In this document: positions 27,573-36,671 of the stretch, piece by piece
Numbering within the stretch: the first letter of the stretch is position 1
Layout: each line of letters begins with the position of its first letter
NCBI RefSeq assembly: GCF_018417595.1
Contig: NZ_CP070982.1
Coordinates: 2,009,501 to 2,073,500, forward strand
DNA: 64,000 bases
Reading direction: 5' to 3'
Origin: Pseudomonas entomophila
GTDB lineage: Bacteria > Pseudomonadota > Gammaproteobacteria > Pseudomonadales > Pseudomonadaceae
The notes under the pieces: model-generated
The model's database searches: none
What the model was told of the DNA's origin: nothing
Seen by the model: only the letters and a program-made list of their open reading frames with translations
Made by a program: the position numbers and the translations under genes

Positions 27573-28379
27573 TCAAGAAACCTCAGGCAGAACAAAGAAG
27601 GCACGTGCGCAGGCCGTGGTGTGTGCCGCGGTGTGTTCGACCGTTTCACCGCGATGCAGCGCCACCTCACGCAGCACTTCGGGCAGGAAGGACGGTTCGT
27701 TGCGGCCGTTCTTCGGTTTCGGGCGCAGGCTGCGTGGCAGCAGGTACGGTGCGTCGCTTTCCAGCATCAGGCGGCCTGCCGGGATGTTGCCCACCAGCGG
27801 ATGCAGGTGAGTACCGCGACGCTCATCGCAGATCCAGCCGGTGATGCCGATATGCAGGTCCAGGTCCAGGTAGGCGAACAGCGCCTGGCGCTCACCGGTA
27901 AAACAGTGCACCACGGCGGCGGGTAGTTGGTCGCGGTAGCCCTTGAGCATGGCCAGCAGGCGTTCGCTGGCGTCGCGCTCATGGAGGAATACCGGCAGGC
28001 GCAGTTCGACGGCCAAGGCCAGTTGAGCTTCCAGCGCTTTCTCCTGCTGGGGGCGAGGGGAGAAGTCGCGGTTGAAGTCCAGGCCGCATTCGCCCACGGC
28101 CCTGACCCTGGGTTGCGCGAGCAGGTCGCGCAGCTGCCGTTCGCTGTCGGCGTTCCAGTGGCTGGCGTCGTGGGGGTGCACGCCGGCGGTGCTGAACAGG
28201 CGTTGGCCGGTCTCATCCAGCTGCTGGCACAGTTCGAGTGCCGCATGGCTCACGTCCAGGCTGGTGCCGGTGAGGACCATCTGCGCCACGCCGGCCTGCA
28301 CGGCGCGTTCGACGATCGCTGCTTGCTGGTCGTGAAAACTGCTGTTGGTCAGGTTGACGCCGATATCGATCAGTTGCAT
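27573..28379 (-). CDS. TatD-family metal-dependent DNase
   Basis: A 268-residue TIM-barrel hydrolase. Metal ligands appear in [45 protein letters not shown] and [10 protein letters not shown]. TatD enzymes are 3'-5' exonucleases implicated in DNA repair and in quality control. The ATG at 28379 starts [10 protein letters not shown]. Divergent from the lytic transglycosylase gene. Confidence 0.92.
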   Translation of the reverse strand: MQLIDIGVNLTNSSFHDQQAAIVERAVQAGVAQMVLTGTSLDVSHAALELCQQLDETGQRLFSTAGVHPHDASHWNADSERQLRDLLAQPRVRAVGECGLDFNRDFSPRPQQEKALEAQLALAVELRLPVFLHERDASERLLAMLKGYRDQLPAAVVHCFTGERQALFAYLDLDLHIGITGWICDERRGTHLHPLVGNIPAGRLMLESDAPYLLPRSLRPKPKNGRNEPSFLPEVLREVALHRGETVEHTAAHTTACARAFFVLPEVS

Positions 28380-28501
28380 GTTGCTACCTCGTGCCGCGGG
28401 GCGGCCAGCATAGCAAAAACCGGAAAAACGCGGAAAATTCAAGAACTTCAAACGTTTGCCGTTGTCTTTTGCAGCCATTTATCAAGGATCGATCACAGCA
28501 C

Positions 28502-29944
28502 ATGGTGCTCGCCAACCCCTTTCGGACCCTTTCCCCCATGCTGCGAACCTTGCTGATCACGTTTCTGGTGTCCGGGGCGATCACGGTCGGGCCAGCCCAT
28601 GCCGCTCAGCCGGGGCCTCAGCAGCATGTGCCGGCCAGCCAGGTGCGCGACTTGGAGCAGGTGCGCTCAAGCAAGGTGCTGCGGGTGCTGGTCAACCAGA
28701 GCCGTAACAGCTCCGGCGAGGTCAAGGGCGAGCCGGTGGGCGTCGAATACTATCGGTTGAGGTCGCTGGAGCACGCCCTCAATGCTCGCGCTGCCGATGG
28801 GCAGGATATCCGGCTGAAGATCATTCCGCGGGCCAAGGAGCAATTGATCGGCGCCTTGCAGCGAGGCGAGGGGGATCTGGCAGCTCCCGGCGAACTGCTC
28901 GATCCGACCCAGGTACTGGGCGTCGAAGCCAGTGCGCCGGTGGTGGACCAGGTGCCCTTGCTGCTGGTCGGGCGCAAAGGCGACCGTAGCTTCAGCCATG
29001 TCGAGCAGTTGTCCGGACGTACCATCGCCTTGACCAGCGCCAGTGCCGCAGGTGCGGCGATCCAGGTCATCAACCAGCAGCTGCAATTGCGCAAGCGGGC
29101 GCCGATCAAGGTGGAGTGGGTCGACCCGACCCTGGCGGTGGAAGACGTGCTGGAAATGGTTCAGGCCGGCATCTACCCGCTGACCGTGGTCGAGCGGCCG
29201 ATCGCCCAGCGCTGGGCGCGGGTGATGCCGCGCCTGCGTCTGGACAGCAAGGTGGCGCTGGCGCAACCCGGGGCCATGCGCTGGTATGTCCGGCGTGACG
29301 CGCCCCAACTGAAGGCCGCAGTCGATCGCTTCCTGGCCGGCTACCGGGCGCCGGAGAACCAGGATGCCGCGTTCGAACGCATCTACCGGCGCCAGTATCG
29401 GGTGCACAACCCGCTGGCCAGCAAGGACCGCCAGCGCCTGGCGTCTTTGCGCCCGGTGCTGCAGAAGCATGGTGGCGACCTGCAGATCGACTGGCTCAAC
29501 CTGGCGGCCCTGGCCTACAAGGAATCGACGCTGGATCCTGCCGCAAGGGGCATGGGGGGAGCCCATGGGCTGATGCAGATCACCCCGTCGGCAGCCAAGC
29601 GTGTCGGGGTCGGCAACACCGCCACGGTCGACGGCAATGTCCAGGCCAGTGCGCGCTACCTGGCCATGATCCGCCGTCGCTTTTTCGCCAGCCCTCAGCT
29701 CAACGAGCGGGAGCGCATGGCGTTCGTCCTGGCGGCCTACAATCTCGGCCCGGAGCGGGTTCAGGCCATGCGCGCCGAGGCGCGGCGGCGCGGCCTCAAC
29801 GGCAACCAATGGTTCTTCCAGACCGAGCGTGTCGCGATGGAGCAGGTCGGTATGGGGCCGGTGAACTTCGTCAACAGCGTGAACAAGTACTTCCTGGCGT
29901 TCAATCGCGAGCGAGCGTCGCTCGAGCGGGTGGCGAAGCGCTAA
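28502..29944 (+). CDS. MltF-like membrane-bound lytic transglycosylase
   Basis: A 480-residue periplasmic enzyme that cleaves peptidoglycan. A signal sequence follows the second methionine (LRTLLITFLVSGAITVGPAHA), so the ATG at 28538 may be the true start. An ABC-type binding-protein domain (about 50-310) precedes the SLT domain (about 340-470) with the catalytic glutamate in LAYKESTLDP and the motifs GLMQITPSAAKRVGV and AAYNLGPERV. This two-domain layout matches MltF. Confidence 0.9.
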   Translation: MVLANPFRTLSPMLRTLLITFLVSGAITVGPAHAAQPGPQQHVPASQVRDLEQVRSSKVLRVLVNQSRNSSGEVKGEPVGVEYYRLRSLEHALNARAADGQDIRLKIIPRAKEQLIGALQRGEGDLAAPGELLDPTQVLGVEASAPVVDQVPLLLVGRKGDRSFSHVEQLSGRTIALTSASAAGAAIQVINQQLQLRKRAPIKVEWVDPTLAVEDVLEMVQAGIYPLTVVERPIAQRWARVMPRLRLDSKVALAQPGAMRWYVRRDAPQLKAAVDRFLAGYRAPENQDAAFERIYRRQYRVHNPLASKDRQRLASLRPVLQKHGGDLQIDWLNLAALAYKESTLDPAARGMGGAHGLMQITPSAAKRVGVGNTATVDGNVQASARYLAMIRRRFFASPQLNERERMAFVLAAYNLGPERVQAMRAEARRRGLNGNQWFFQTERVAMEQVGMGPVNFVNSVNKYFLAFNRERASLERVAKR

Positions 29945-30055
29945 TTAATCGAATTAGTCGATTTTAAAGTCGCATTATTTGCGATTTTCTTATCTGTTGA
30001 TTTGATTAAGATGGCGCTCATCCAACACACACCTGCTCACCCAAGGAAGCAAGAA

Positions 30056-30490
30056 ATGAACAACTCCCTCAAAGCCCTGTTTGCCACCCGCGCCGGTTAC
30101 GGCCTGAGCGTCGTGCGTATCCTGGTCGGTGTCATCTTCATGGCCCACGGCGCCCAGAAACTGTTCGGCCTGTTCGGTGGCTACGGCCTGGAAGGCACCG
30201 GCCAGTGGATGGAGAGCATCGGCCTGGCGCCGGGCTACTTCATGGCCCTGCTGTCCGGTAGCGCCGAGTTCTTCGGCGGCCTGGCCCTGGTGATCGGCCT
30301 GCTGGCCCGCCCGGCGGCGCTGGCCCTGACCGTCACCTTGGTCGTGGCGATTTTCTCGGTGCATATCGGTAACGGCCTGTTCATGTCCAACAACGGTTAC
30401 GAGTTCGCCCTGGCCTTGCTGGCCGGTACCGTGGCGGTGCTGATCGAGGGCGCGGGCCGCCTGTCGCTGGACCGACTGATCGCTCGCTGA
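30056..30490 (+). CDS. DoxX-family membrane protein
   Basis: A 144-residue inner-membrane protein with four hydrophobic segments (VVRILVGVIFMAHGAQKLFG; ALLSGSAEFFGGLALVIGLL; ALALTVTLVVAIFSV; FALALLAGTVAVLI). AHGAQKLFG and the glycine-rich core match DoxX. Some members act in redox or thiosulfate metabolism; the role here is unknown. AAGGAAGC precedes the ATG. Confidence 0.88.
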   Translation: MNNSLKALFATRAGYGLSVVRILVGVIFMAHGAQKLFGLFGGYGLEGTGQWMESIGLAPGYFMALLSGSAEFFGGLALVIGLLARPAALALTVTLVVAIFSVHIGNGLFMSNNGYEFALALLAGTVAVLIEGAGRLSLDRLIAR

Positions 30491-30497
30491 GTGACCT

Positions 30498-30533
30498 GAA
30501 AAGCGCACGGGGCCTGACGGCCCCGCGCGCTTT
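30498..30533 (+). terminator. Terminator of the DoxX gene
   Basis: GAAAAGCGC and GCGCTTTTC flank an inner GGGGCC/GGCCCC hairpin just after the stop codon. Confidence 0.8.
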
Positions 30534-30578
30534 TCATTTCCAGCTTGTAACTTGAAGCTTCAGCCTCTAGCATACGGA

Positions 30579-30660
30579 CTGCGCCGATTTAAACAGCTAC
30601 TTGCGGGGCGCGGGAGAAGCCCCCGGTGGGTCATCCGAAATACCGCTAAAGCGCTGGTTC
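30579..30660 (+). promoter_or_regulatory. Putative SAM-II-type riboswitch with long loops
   Basis: The sequence shows the ordered elements of the SAM-II pseudoknot. GCGCC (30581-30585) pairs with GGCGC (30607-30611) as P1. The P1 loop begins GATTTAA and ends near CTTGC, as in SAM-II. Downstream, AAAT-ACC-GCTAAA (30638-30650) matches the conserved AAAT-NNN-GCTAAA, so loop ATTT (30587-30590) can pair with AAAT and loop CAGC (30594-30597) with GCTG (30653-30656). Between them is a long insert with its own hairpin. A further long-range stem (GGTGGG near 30626 with CCCACC near 30672) and a CCGCTG/CAGCGG hairpin come before the ribosome site of the next gene. Ligand is inferred from this resemblance. 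Confidence 0.6.
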
Positions 30661-30713
30661 GGTGACGCCTCCCACCGCTGCCCAGCGGGTTCAGCGAGGC
30701 GGAGAGAGACTCC

Positions 30714-31022
30714 ATGAGTTGCCCACGTACCAGTGTCTGTTTGACCCCCCTGGCCAAGAATCAGGCCTCCCGCACCCCGCGCATCCTGCTCGGCGGTCAG
30801 CATCAACCCACGCTTTTGCGCAATCTCGACGGTTTCTCCCGCCGCAAAGGCCAGGCCTGTGCCTTCCTCATTCAGTTCTCCGATACCTGTGATCAGCTCG
30901 ATCAGTACGGCAACGACCGCTTCGACCTGGCCGTGATCCCGGCCCCTGCGGCCGAAGATGCCGCCGAAGTCATCGGCCAACTGACCCGCATCGCTCGCCA
31001 AGGCCTGATCACACGCCCTTGA
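30714..31022 (+). CDS. Small conserved protein of unknown function behind the putative riboswitch
   Basis: A 102-residue protein with no membrane segment or signal peptide. Three cysteines (residues 3, 9 and a pair region ACAFLIQFSDTCDQL) and a basic middle (RNLDGFSRRKGQ) are visible. GGAGAGAG lies 5-8 nt before the ATG. I do not recognise a family. Its start lies about 50 nt after the structured leader, so it is the gene most directly under that element. The greB start follows 90 bp later. Confidence 0.65.
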   Translation: MSCPRTSVCLTPLAKNQASRTPRILLGGQHQPTLLRNLDGFSRRKGQACAFLIQFSDTCDQLDQYGNDRFDLAVIPAPAAEDAAEVIGQLTRIARQGLITRP

Positions 31023-31112
31023 ACAGCATGTCGGCGCAATGCGTTTTTCGCTAAGCTCAGTCACTCGGTGGGCGCCCTGGCGCCTGCCGCGGATGCACTG
31101 AGGAGACAGTCG

Positions 31113-31254
31113 TTGAGCACCAACATCATCACAACGGAAGGTCATGAAGCCCTGAAGAAGGAGCTCGACCATCTGTGGCGGGTCTATCGCCCGGAAATCA
31201 CCCAGAAGGTGACCTGGGCGGCATCGCTTGGCGATCGCAGCGAGAACGCCGACT
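31113..31254 (+). pseudogene. greB: greB, 5' fragment cut by the island
   Basis: The first 47 codons plus one base of the chromosomal transcript-cleavage factor GreB, starting at TTG 31113 with AGGAG upstream. The frame reads SLGDRSENAD, the acidic tip of the coiled coil that reaches the RNA polymerase active site, then enters island sequence and stops at 31301 after 15 foreign codons. Joining 31254 to 62006 restores an exact 157-codon greB. A 62-residue truncated peptide could still be made but lacks the second coil helix and the C-terminal domain. Confidence 0.93.
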
Positions 31255-31260
31255 GGAAGG

Positions 31261-31286
31261 TAGAACCCCATGATCGTGTACTATTC
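31261..31286 (+). repeat. Left terminal inverted repeat of the island
   Basis: The segment reads TAG-AA-CCCCA-T-GATCG-TG-TACTATTC. The right end, read on the opposite strand, gives TAG-GG-CCCCA-GATCG-AAACA-TACTATTC. The blocks TAG, CCCCA, GATCG and TACTATTC are shared in order. Six bases (GGAAGG) separate this repeat from the greB junction. Confidence 0.7.
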
Positions 31287-31326
31287 CGTCTTACACCTTG
31301 ATTTTTCAGGTTTTTCGGAATAGTAC
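31278..31326. repeat. 11-bp inverted repeat inside the left end
   Basis: GTACTATTCCG (31278-31288) and CGGAATAGTAC (31316-31326) are perfect inverse copies 27 bp apart. The left arm overlaps the terminal repeat. Further TACTATT or ATAGTA motifs occur at about 31342 and 31379. They look like recombinase arm sites; they could also form a hairpin that stops transcription coming from greB. Confidence 0.65.
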
Positions 31327-31407
31327 TATACTCTTGCCCCATACTATTTAACACTGGTCATCATTGCAGTCTGGTCTTGACATAGTAGGGGCCGATTCGG
31401 AAGCACC

Positions 31408-31911
31408 TCAGGGTTTAATGAACCGAGGTGCGACTTCCGCGGCGATGTACTCAATTTCGGTGACTTCCCAATAGGCATCGCCAGTTGGAGTCCGTACAAC
31501 AATCTCTTCCCCTACACGCTTGCCAATGCACGCTCGTGCCATCGGCGAGTCGATAGAGATGAAGTCTTTCCTATCGTAGATTTCATCAGCACCTACAATG
31601 CGGAATCTCTTGCTCATATCTTCTTCGTTGACAATGGTTACCCAAGCTCCGAAAAATACCTTACCTTCCTGAGTAGGGGAATATGGAACTACGCGAAGAT
31701 CTTCGATCCGCTTACGAAGGTATCTTACACGGCGATCTATTTCCCTCAGCCTTTTTTTGTTGTATTGGTAGTCAGCATTTTCACTTCTGTCGCCCAAAGA
31801 CGCAGCCCAGGTTACCTTTCTGGTGATCTCTGGTCGCTCTTCGCGCCAGAGCCAATCTAGTTCATCTTTCAAGGACTGATAGCCAGCTTCAGTAATAAGA
31901 TTGGTAGCCAT
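31408..31911 (-). CDS. greB: Island-encoded complete GreB transcription elongation factor
   Basis: A 167-residue GreB homologue, complete, with the coiled-coil tip GDRSENADYQYNKKRLREID and the C-terminal FKBP-like domain (EGKVFFGAWVTI, DFISIDSPMARACIGK). GreB rescues backtracked RNA polymerase by stimulating transcript cleavage. It is about 10 residues longer at the C-terminus than the host protein and clearly diverged, including synonymous changes across the target codons, with only a core GACTACCA shared at the insertion point. It starts 29 bp after the gmtX stop, so it is probably expressed with the recombinase operon and replaces the gene the island breaks. Confidence 0.93.
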   Translation of the reverse strand: MATNLITEAGYQSLKDELDWLWREERPEITRKVTWAASLGDRSENADYQYNKKRLREIDRRVRYLRKRIEDLRVVPYSPTQEGKVFFGAWVTIVNEEDMSKRFRIVGADEIYDRKDFISIDSPMARACIGKRVGEEIVVRTPTGDAYWEVTEIEYIAAEVAPRFIKP

Positions 31912-31940
31912 TTTTTGCCTGTTATTGATTCAAAGACCGG

Positions 31941-32531
31941 TCACAATGCCTTGAGAGCTTTCTGTATTGCATCAAGGGTTCCTGGGCGAAAAACTTTTGC
32001 TCCCTTTTGGTCAATCAAGTCCCCGTGCTTGCCCAGTGAGCAGCCCCATTGTAGCCTGAACTCTTCGGACATTAAATACAGTAGAGCTCTGCGTTCTATA
32101 TTCGTTAACTTATTTTCGACCGAAAATGGAGTGCGATCATCTACCCTGATTTCCAGGTTGGGTGGCATAATTTCTCTAAGGAGACTTCGGAGGCGATGGT
32201 TCTCAGCCTCTTGCGCGCGCGCTAGAAATTTAGTCTTACCATCTTTTATCGCATCTATCCAATCTGGCGCTGCTCGTTCTTGATGAATTGGACCGGCTGC
32301 CTCTTTGAATGCCAGTATTAGCTCGCGATATTCTCGGCCGGAACTATTTCGCATGCTTTGGGCGTTTGGTACTCCGTTATTAACTCCAGTGCGTGCAATA
32401 GTCGAAAATGAAAAGTCTTTTTCATTATTCGATAACAGCTCGGTGCATACTTTGTATACTGCGTCTAACGTACGCTGTTTTCTTAAGCTGCAGTTCTGCT
32501 TCAGTTTATCCAAAGTTTCCGATGGTGACAT
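31941..32531 (-). CDS. gmtX: Gamma-mobile-trio protein GmtX
   Basis: A 196-residue, mostly helical protein (ETLDKLKQNCSLRKQRTLDAVYKVC; FSFSTIARTGVNNGVPNAQS; basic KTKFLARAQEAENHRLRSLL). It has no known enzymatic motif. Its size and position directly after the large recombinase, 4 bp from the gmtZ stop, match GmtX, the third member of the trio described from Vibrio islands. The N-terminal half could be DNA-binding. Assignment is from context and remembered family traits. Confidence 0.7.
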   Translation of the reverse strand: MSPSETLDKLKQNCSLRKQRTLDAVYKVCTELLSNNEKDFSFSTIARTGVNNGVPNAQSMRNSSGREYRELILAFKEAAGPIHQERAAPDWIDAIKDGKTKFLARAQEAENHRLRSLLREIMPPNLEIRVDDRTPFSVENKLTNIERRALLYLMSEEFRLQWGCSLGKHGDLIDQKGAKVFRPGTLDAIQKALKAL

Positions 32532-32535
32532 GATT

Positions 32536-35500
32536 TTAAACCTGAGGTAAACTATTGCCTTTGTTCATGAAGACTTCACTAATCTCTTTAAGTGAAATGC
32601 TCTCAAGGCCAACCAGTTCAGCAAGCCTAAATCTTCCTTCGATTAGTGAGTCAATTCGTTCCCAGCTTCTGAGTCTGGATATCAATAATCTTGCGATTTG
32701 ATTGCCAACCAAAAGTTGCTGATCTTTGTTCAGTCTGAACATTCGCTGCGGAGATTCATTGTTTTCTAGCATTTTGTCCAATAGTTGCGATCTTGCCGTC
32801 AATGCGGAGTTGGCCGAGGCGCATTCATATATCTCGGCATTTTCGCAAACCTCGCTTAACTGATGAAAGTGAGTGGTTTCCTCAAGCGCGAGCCTAAGTT
32901 CGTGACCCTCCTGTACAATAAGCATGAGTGAGTCTTGTGGGGTCGATTCGGATTTTATAATAGTCACCTGCTCGATCTGTTTTATAAGGCTAGCGCTAGC
33001 CTGTACATCACAAATCAAGACGTCAAGCTTTTTAGCTGCGCTTTCCGCTTCGGCAAGCACTTTTCGATGTTTGACTTCTAGTCCTAGGTCTCGACCCTCA
33101 AAGTGCCCTCCCGACTTGATTAATTCATATTCCAGTTCGTCATGGTTGTCAATTTCAGATCTCAGCTCTTCAGCTTTATTTTGAAGTTCATCATATCTTG
33201 CAAATTGAAGATTTACTTCCAGTGATATTTCATTGCCCAAAGCTAATAGGCCACCTATGAATGCAGGTCCGGTTACGAAGTGGCGACACCTTATGCAATT
33301 CTGACTACCTAGGTATCCGGCCGGTACTGGGTGCCAGATATCACCTTTTCCGAGCGAACCTCCGTCATCGCACCTAGCCCCAGCATATGGACAAAAACCG
33401 TAATCACGAAACAAATAGCTGCCAGGAGACTTTTGTCTGTATATTAATTCAAGGGCATCTTTGCTGTTTGCTACTAACTGCCCTTTGATTTGGTCGATCC
33501 TACCTTGCTCAATCATACTCTGCGCAACAAAGGCTTGATTTTGTAGTGCGTGTTTCTCACCCTCAGTAAATCGACGCTGCAGTTCAACGCTACCGATCTT
33601 TACATAGTACAAATTCATGACGACTGAAGAGTGGCCAGCAATCTTCATTGTGATCTCAATTGGTAGCCCGAATTCATGGACGTAGGCTGTGATAAGGCTT
33701 ACCCTCATGCTGTGCGGAGTGTATATAGAAGAATAGCAGGTTAGTTTTTCTTTTGGCCCTGACAGCGTAGCTAAAGGTAAATCCCGAGGCTGCGAGTGAT
33801 ACAATGCGGCTGCAAGCCGTGGGGTTAGTAAATTTGTCGGCGATCCTGGCTCTTCAGCACCAAAGAGCCGAAACAAGAAGCAGTTGGCACCTTTTGCAAT
33901 GCGCTGGCTTTCATTTAAGTTAGTTCGAGTGCATTCAATCCACGGCATCGGACGCGATATTGGATTATATTTTTCCTGCCACCGACGGAGTTTAATTATC
34001 CACGGAATCAGATGAGGGGGAAACCATGGCACGCTATAACCCCTGTATCCAATGCTAGTCTTATTGCTCGTGACGAACATGCCGCAATGGTCGCCAGGGT
34101 AACGTTTTATGAAGCCCTGATCTTTTGTTATTCCTGCAAGCGGGGCTTCGTTTTCAGTCCAGACGACCTTGCCATCATGACAGACGGGAATGTAAGCGTC
34201 GCCTTCGCCTGAATCGCAATATGCAATTTGCCTACCTCTGGACGGGACTGAAACGAGGGTAAGTACTTGCATCCAATACATCGGGAACCAAGCTTTAAAC
34301 TTCCCGCCAATCCATCGTGTGACTAGATCGGGATCATTACGATCTAAGGGGAAAGCATCAACATCAATCTCGACCCAGTCGGCATCGAAACTATGAAGGT
34401 GGGTTAAATCAGAGAAGCTGGTTGCAGTGTCTGGAGCTATCCATTTTTGCACGGCTGCAACATATTGATAAGCCAAAGCTAGTTTGGCCGTTTCACCAGG
34501 ACTACTGTTATTGGCCGAGGCTGAGTATTCGATTTCACTACCACGTAATGGATTGCTTATGCCTTCTGCAATTATTAGCTCGCCGGTTTCGTCATCTTCA
34601 AGCGTAAAATCCTCACGTATGATAAAGCGCAGGAATTCGTTGATTGCCATGACGAAGCTACGTCTATTGGGTTCTTGAATTGTAGCGGTAACATAGTTTT
34701 TAAAGTGTTGTAGGTCTGTGTGTTTGTTTGAAAGAAACTCTCCGGGCGTTGTTCCCAATCCATTTGCTTGTATATAGGTTGCCAAAAAGCGGCAAATTGA
34801 TATCTGTTTTATTCGGCCCCCGCGAGCCTCTTTTTTGAAGCGATTTAGATCTTCAAGCCACTTCGAATGGTCAGGGTCTACAGAGCTTTCTGAAAAAGGT
34901 TCCGCCTTTCCGAGAAAAGCATATGAGGTGGTCCATTCTCTATGGTACACCTTATCTGGAGTGCCTGGTAATCTATTGTCTCCTGAAGACTTTACATATT
35001 TTTGATACTCTTTTATAGATGTGAGATTAAGAGGGTGAATGATATTTATTGTTTCATCGTAAGTGTAAAATGTCCTGATCGAGCATAGATCGTACCAGCT
35101 TTTCCATTCGTCTTTAAATACCCGTTCAGGGTGAGCGGGCAGAGGTGGATATTCTTTATAGCGATTCCGATAATCCTGACTGTCTTTTATGTCAAGTTTA
35201 ATTACCGCTACCCTAATGTCATCAAGGCAATTGTAGTTGAGGGGCAATAAGAAATGGATCCACGATTTCCATTCGCCCTTGAATTGTTCTGGGTTGCTTG
35301 GAAGTCGTGGGTCTTTGTGGTAATTGAATTCGTACTGCCGTTTTGTGCTAATGCCCAACCTTTGTGCTGCTTCGCGAACCTCATATAAAGTGTCATACTG
35401 TTCAGTTAGATCTAGATAGTCCTTCCATGATGTCCATTGATCCGGATAAACACAAGTTGGATCTCTTCGCAGGCGCCAGTCATGTTTAAATCTATTGTAA

Positions 35501-36642
35501 TAGTCTTTTCGTGAGTGACATTTCATGTTGCGGGCTGCAGATCTCGCTTCATCAAATGTATCATATGCATTTCTTGTTTTACCTGGGTGGAGAAATTGGA
35601 CCCATCCCTCCCATTGGTCTTTGTATTTGTATTTGGGGTCAATAGGTAGTTTCGGGTCCTCTTCGCGGCGATTGAAATATTCAGTTGAGTATTTAATGCC
35701 CAGGGAAACAGCCGCTGCAGAAGCTAACTCATAACTTTCATAAGGTGGGGTAGAGTGACTTGTTCCCAAGAAGTGATTCCAGTTCTGCCACTCGGGGTAA
35801 ATAGTGCTAGGGTTTGCAGGAAGTTTTGGGTCTTCCTTATACCTTTTTAGCGTCGTGTATTGGTGGTAGTTATTAATGCCGAGCGCCAACGCAGCTCTGC
35901 TTGCTGCGCTGAGCGTTTGGTAGAAATCTTTAGATCTACTTCTGCCGATGAATGCTGACCAGCCCATGAAATCTGGATAGAAGCGCATGTCGCTCGGGAG
36001 TTTTGGGTCTTTAAAGTGGTCGGTCTGATATTGGGCTATAGTCCAAATGCCGAGGCGAACTACGGCCTCGCGTGCTTCTTCAAGTGTTAGATATTTCTCT
36101 ACAGGCCGTTCACTCCCACAAAAATCGTACCATGAGAGCCATTCGCTGGCGTAATCAATATAAGGATTGGCCGGTAGCATGGGATCTTCTTGCCAGCGAA
36201 GTCTGTAGGCTCTGCTGTTTTTGATTCCGAGCTGTCTGACGGCAGCTTTGGCCTGTATCAATGTTTGATATTTTTTCGATGGCTTTCGTGTGCCGCACAA
36301 GTCGTACCATGAGCTCCACTCATGCGCATATTCTAGTTCGGGATTGGATGGTAGTTTCGGATCTTTCTTGTAGAGACGATGATATTCAACGTTGCTTTTT
36401 ATGGAGAGCTGTATAACTGCGATTCTAGCCTCTGCTAGTGTTGGGTATTTCTCAATTGGTTTTTTATTTCCGCATAACTCGTACCATGAAATCCATTCGC
36501 TAGCATAAACTTCATTTGGGCATGCCGGGAGCTTCGAATCCTCTTTTCGACGAAGCCTATAGTCCGTGCTATTTTTAATGCCGAGTTTCTCAATTGCGAC
36601 TCTAACTTCGGCTAAGGTTTGATATTTGTCCGCTCTCGGCAT
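32536..36642 (-). CDS. gmtZ: GmtZ-like giant tyrosine recombinase with ten N-terminal repeats (VPA1269 family)
   Basis: A 1368-residue protein. The first 610 residues or so are ten tandem repeats of about 55-65 residues with the consensus Y-TL-EAR-AV--LGI--S--Y, then DPKLP-NP, then Y-EWxSWYDLCG. The C-terminal half has tyrosine-recombinase features: HSMRVSLITAYVHEF gives the box-II H-x-x-R, AGHSS the box histidine, and LYYVKIG the nucleophile region. A cysteine cluster follows (FCPYAGARCDDGG, then NCIRCRHF), then a coiled-coil tail. TGAGGCGAG precedes the ATG at 36642. The N-terminal repeats probably read DNA. It starts 29 bp after gmtY. Confidence 0.78.
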   Translation of the reverse strand: MPRADKYQTLAEVRVAIEKLGIKNSTDYRLRRKEDSKLPACPNEVYASEWISWYELCGNKKPIEKYPTLAEARIAVIQLSIKSNVEYHRLYKKDPKLPSNPELEYAHEWSSWYDLCGTRKPSKKYQTLIQAKAAVRQLGIKNSRAYRLRWQEDPMLPANPYIDYASEWLSWYDFCGSERPVEKYLTLEEAREAVVRLGIWTIAQYQTDHFKDPKLPSDMRFYPDFMGWSAFIGRSRSKDFYQTLSAASRAALALGINNYHQYTTLKRYKEDPKLPANPSTIYPEWQNWNHFLGTSHSTPPYESYELASAAAVSLGIKYSTEYFNRREEDPKLPIDPKYKYKDQWEGWVQFLHPGKTRNAYDTFDEARSAARNMKCHSRKDYYNRFKHDWRLRRDPTCVYPDQWTSWKDYLDLTEQYDTLYEVREAAQRLGISTKRQYEFNYHKDPRLPSNPEQFKGEWKSWIHFLLPLNYNCLDDIRVAVIKLDIKDSQDYRNRYKEYPPLPAHPERVFKDEWKSWYDLCSIRTFYTYDETINIIHPLNLTSIKEYQKYVKSSGDNRLPGTPDKVYHREWTTSYAFLGKAEPFSESSVDPDHSKWLEDLNRFKKEARGGRIKQISICRFLATYIQANGLGTTPGEFLSNKHTDLQHFKNYVTATIQEPNRRSFVMAINEFLRFIIREDFTLEDDETGELIIAEGISNPLRGSEIEYSASANNSSPGETAKLALAYQYVAAVQKWIAPDTATSFSDLTHLHSFDADWVEIDVDAFPLDRNDPDLVTRWIGGKFKAWFPMYWMQVLTLVSVPSRGRQIAYCDSGEGDAYIPVCHDGKVVWTENEAPLAGITKDQGFIKRYPGDHCGMFVTSNKTSIGYRGYSVPWFPPHLIPWIIKLRRWQEKYNPISRPMPWIECTRTNLNESQRIAKGANCFLFRLFGAEEPGSPTNLLTPRLAAALYHSQPRDLPLATLSGPKEKLTCYSSIYTPHSMRVSLITAYVHEFGLPIEITMKIAGHSSVVMNLYYVKIGSVELQRRFTEGEKHALQNQAFVAQSMIEQGRIDQIKGQLVANSKDALELIYRQKSPGSYLFRDYGFCPYAGARCDDGGSLGKGDIWHPVPAGYLGSQNCIRCRHFVTGPAFIGGLLALGNEISLEVNLQFARYDELQNKAEELRSEIDNHDELEYELIKSGGHFEGRDLGLEVKHRKVLAEAESAAKKLDVLICDVQASASLIKQIEQVTIIKSESTPQDSLMLIVQEGHELRLALEETTHFHQLSEVCENAEIYECASANSALTARSQLLDKMLENNESPQRMFRLNKDQQLLVGNQIARLLISRLRSWERIDSLIEGRFRLAELVGLESISLKEISEVFMNKGNSLPQV

Positions 36643-36671
36643 TTGATCTCGCCTCAAATGGAAGTATGTGT

